From Suillus spraguei (lineage: Eukaryota; Basidiomycota; Agaricomycetes; Boletales; Suillaceae), in assembly GCA_016800925.1 (NCBI GenBank), contig JABCPU010000116.1, forward strand, positions 62,001-126,000: a stretch of 64,000 bases of DNA, written 5' to 3'. Position numbers and translations under genes: made by a program. Shown one piece after another: positions 60,803-64,000 of this stretch (the stretch's first letter is position 1; each line of letters opens with the position of its first letter). The notes beneath the pieces are model-generated. The model ran no database searches, was not told the origin of the DNA, and saw only the letters and a program-made list of their open reading frames with translations.

Positions 60803-62444
60803 ATGTCAGCGGTCAGGCCCCAACGGAAAATTGCAGGACAAAAGGAACAAGCCTGGAACATTCTGTACCTCCCAGATGGACGGCGCACTATCACCTGTTC
60901 AGATGACGCTTCGCTGCGAGTATGGGACTTGGAAAGTGGCAAGCAGAAAAGCAAGATTTGGGAAGATAAAGGCAGTGGAACAGTGTGGGCCATAGCGTTG
61001 TCACCGGGCGGCAAGGAAGTGGCAAGCGGGAGTGATGATGGCATAGTGAGGTTATGGGAGATTGAGACAGTCAAAGTTACTGCGAGATGGACAGGTCACA
61101 GTTCGGGGGTGCCATCTATCTGCTGGAGTCCAGACGGAGGTCGACTGGTGAGCGGATCCTACGATGGAACAGCAAGAGTGTGGGATGTCGAGAGCGGCGA
61201 GACTGTCCTTGAAGCAATCCAGACTGGACAAATATATGTGCGCACGGTTCGCTATTCACCTGATGCAACAATGATTGCAACGGGCGGGCAAGACGCCGTC
61301 GGCGAGTCCTCAGTAAAACTCTGGGATGTCAAGACGGGCGAACTGCTCAAAACACTCAAGGCAAAGACACCAGCTGGTGAAGTTTTGTGTTTGGCTTGGT
61401 CTTCGTGCGAGCGCATCATCTGACAAGACAACACGACTTTGGAACATTGAAAATAACCAACCCATTGGACCACCCCTCCTCCATGAAGACCCAGTAAGAT
61501 CTGCGGCCTTTTCTCCCGATGGAAAAATACTAGCCACTTCTGCGATGACCGTCACATATACACATGGGATGTCGCTGCTATTGTCAGGGAAGCTGGCCTT
61601 GGCAAACTTCTGACTGTGAGTTTGAATCTTGTTTCCTATCGACTACACTGATGACACATATTTGATAGGCTTCCGCCCCCAAGGTATTTCGAATTCGGAC
61701 ATTTAGAGGTTATATGCACTAACAATATTATTGCAGGTTGGTGGCAAGTCTATCTTAAAGGTAATTGGCCCCTTCTTTGAGTATTCCCTACTTTTATTCA
61801 TCCTTGTACCAGGCGGATGCTACACAACATCGAAATCAGAAATTCACGGATGCGCATCGATTACCCCCACGTTTTTTTGATGATGTACATGTTGGTGTGA
61901 GTTCCCAGAATCATGGTCTGACATGTTTGTGACACTTCAGTTTTTAGCCTTCTACGACACGTCGTCCTCCTCCTCGTCATGGCCGTGGAAGCCGTACAAC
62001 ACCCTCCTCACCACATACTCTCCTTGGTCGACTTTCCTTGCTCATTCCCCGTTCTCACCACATCACACCGAGTGTTGTTGAGGTGCCCACCGTCCAGGAC
62101 AGAAAGGTATGTTTACCTCCGAGTTCTACCTGGTTCGATGTCAATTCGCTTCGAAGGCCTTGTATGTCTCGCCACCGCGCCAGAAAAAAAAACTCTTGCA
62201 AGGCACCCATACTCAAGGTCAACAACAACAAGAAGGTACTCATGACCAGGCATCATCGTCTTGTCCCCCAGTGACTTCTGCTACCGCAACATCCATGACA
62301 TCTGCAGCTGCTGGCACAGCTCCTGCGTCTGCAACTACAACATCGTCGCCTCCTGCTGCCGCCATAAACAATTTCGGCCTGTGGACTCGCCTAGTGCTCT
62401 GCATCTGCTGCGTCTCTACTGACTATACCAATGGCCGTCATTGA
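60803..62444 (+). pseudogene. WD40-repeat gene with internal deletion and frame break
   Basis: From MSAVRPQRKIAGQKEQAWNI the frame encodes four good WD blades (for example TITCSDDASLRVWDLESGKQ and RLVSGSYDGTARVWDVESGE) up to EVLCLAWSS near 61405, then hits TGA at 61421. A second frame picks up at RASASSDKTTRLWNIENNQP and a third at DDRHIYTWDVAAIVREAGLG near 61545. In the family, about one further blade separates the first two blocks, so roughly 120 bp plus a frame were lost there; the second break needs one base. Downstream exons are still well formed: 61671-61685 (ASAPK), 61739-61762, 61815 on, a VVEVPTVQDRK exon ending near 62105, and a final exon from 62158 ending LWTRLVLCICCVSTDYTNGR. This is the common agaricomycete WD40 family with a low-complexity C-terminus. 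If expressed, it would make a four-blade fragment. Confidence 0.72.
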
Positions 62445-64000
62445 TGAAACGGTGTCTCATCATTCCCTTATTATGCACCGGCGCTGTCCTTGTGTCGTAC
62501 TACTATTTTCACCATGCAGATGCCAATTCTACTTCATCGAGCCTATCGCCGTGATTCACCGCTGTGGCTGAAGCGTCTTCCTGCAATGCAACTGCCAACT
62601 ATGACTGTCTGAACGGGCAGAGTGGGATGCAGTACTTTATGATCGGGATCTTTAGGTGCATTCTTCCTGGGTGCCTGGAATCCTTTGTCTCGCATCTTTA
62701 TGTGTATCTGAGGGCAGTAAACGTCGTAATAACATGGATATGTACTTCAGAAGAGCTGTGATCATGTCAGTGCCAACTCTGACCCCTTCTTATCTCCTCC
62801 TGGCTGGCAAGCACAATGATCACTTGGATTATTGGTTCTCGTTACCTCATGGGAACAACCTTTCAAAATCTGCGTCTGGCCATTGATCCTACAAATCATC
62901 TATCAGGCTCTGGTCGCTGGCACCAGGTTTGGGATGTAGAGAGGTAGATAGTCGATCTGGACCGCGGCGTCGATTTGCTCGGGTTGTAGAAGGCCTTGTG
63001 CCGCGGCTACGCCGGAGTGACATAGATTTTGTGCTTTTCGAAATATCCAATAGTTCCTGTGAGTGGTGTCTCATGAGTCGAGAGAGGTATGCAGCATTTA
63101 AAGCGGAGTGTGCCCGGACACCGGTGCTAGAAAGGTCATCCGCGTGGTTCTTCGTACTTCATTGTGTTTGTAATCATTTTCTGACGCGCAGGGTAAGGTT
63201 TGACACGGCATACAAGTAGGCCTTGTAAGGTGAAATCACAATCAGTAAGAGTGTCCATTGAGATAATGAATCGACGAGCTGGTCCGTGCGTTGCGGAGTA
63301 CATCAGCATAATGTTCAGTACACTAAAGCGGCCGTGAACTAAATAAAATGGCCGTGAACTACATACAATGATCATGATCGTGACAAGTGGGATTTGGAAC
63401 CTTTGGGTGGATTTGGTACCTTGACTTTGACTGTTTGGCTTGTAGGGTATCTGGAGGGCGCGAGCCGCTGTGGAATTCGGTTATGGAGTAAGAAAGGGGA
63501 GGGGGGGCATGTGGGTGCTACGTTGGGGGAATAGATTGCGAAGCGATGGTGCATGCACGGTTGAGTGGGAAGGTATTGGCAGATATGATACTAGGACGTG
63601 AACTTGAGGACAAGCTTGTAGTGAGTTACTGAGAAGCATGGAAGAAGGAAGAGGCGGAGAATGCAGTGAAACCATTGGGCGATGATCGCGAGCTTAATCC
63701 GATGGCGATGTCAAGGGATGGTCGATGGGGTGTCACTAAATGTTTCTAAAATCTCCATAATGGATACACTGCGACGGTGATCCTCAGTACTAAGTTCTAC
63801 AGGTGTTGATTTCAGTAAATGCGAAGAACAGAAAGGATGTCGAGACTCACCACTCTCGGCACCTCTGCCAGTGTTGTCCATGCGCCATGCGACTCAAATC
63901 AAGCTCAGTACCTCCTCCTCTGAGTATCACTAATACAGTTTGAGGGTTATAAAAGGGTTGTCGAGAAGCGGGTGGAACCCAGAATAACAGCCGACATTTG
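62445..64000. other. Gene-poor right end
   Basis: About 1.5 kb to the window edge. Several frames of 60-96 codons without motifs (for example 62929-63219 plus strand). A short direct repeat, (A/T)GGCCGTGAACTA, occurs twice 22 bp apart near 63330-63362. No gene is called; one could begin beyond the edge. Confidence 0.4.

Noticed and set aside
61326..61613. Separate small WD-like gene
   Set aside because: It is the displaced frame of the broken WD40 gene, with blades continuing the family order.

Overview
The window reads as a chromosome segment from a filamentous basidiomycete, probably an agaricomycete mushroom. The genes carry many short GT-AG introns (about 40 to 190 nt), coding is on both strands, and the gene families are basidiomycete ones: F-box proteins with a C-terminal GxWxGxF/Y domain, an atypical large G-alpha, a GPI-anchored cysteine-rich secreted protein and a WD40 family member. 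Most genes appear only after splicing. I rebuilt exons by joining consensus splice sites in frame and comparing remembered family motifs. No database search was run, so family names come from recognised motifs.

Layout. 0-4.7 kb: nothing recognisable. 4.7-6.85 kb (-): a serine-rich conserved protein with two apparent single-base frame breaks. 8.7-10.2 kb: an inverted-repeat-bounded element enclosing four tandem tRNA-Leu-like units. 11.1-12.4 kb (-): an intact six-exon aldo/keto reductase. 15.0-15.4 kb (-): a small membrane protein. 16.3-18 kb (-): a Cdc20/Fizzy-type APC/C activator ending in Ile-Arg. 19.4-20.9 kb (-): a kinase-fold protein lacking catalytic residues. 22.3-26.4 kb (-): two tandem F-box paralogues. 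26.4-32.6 kb: a 6 kb gene-poor gap. 32.6-33.6 kb (+): eEF1B. 34.8-36.9 kb (+): a third F-box paralogue. 39.4-40.4 kb (+): a GPI-anchored secreted protein. 41.1-45.8 kb: a DUF202 protein (-) facing OXA1 (+), followed by an NHX-type Na+/H+ exchanger (+). 46.1-48.0 kb (-): atypical G-alpha, divergent from a bHLH factor (+, 48.75-50.0 kb). 50.9-52.3 kb: a P450 relic. 53.4-54.9 kb (+): SET5-like methyltransferase. 57.1-59.6 kb (+): a 19-exon MFS anion:cation symporter with micro-exons. 60.8-62.4 kb (+): a WD40 gene missing an internal block.

There is no operon logic. Housekeeping genes (eEF1B, OXA1, NHX, G-alpha, bHLH, SET5) alternate with expanding lineage-specific families (F-box, kinase-like, WD40, P450) and gene-poor stretches with decayed repeats. 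The strongest oddities are the tRNA-derived array inside an inverted-repeat element, the G-alpha without the catalytic switch II glutamine and without an N-myristoylation signal, 9-10 nt micro-exons in the permease, a possible GC-AG intron, and genes in which single-base losses or a small deletion break otherwise well-kept reading frames.
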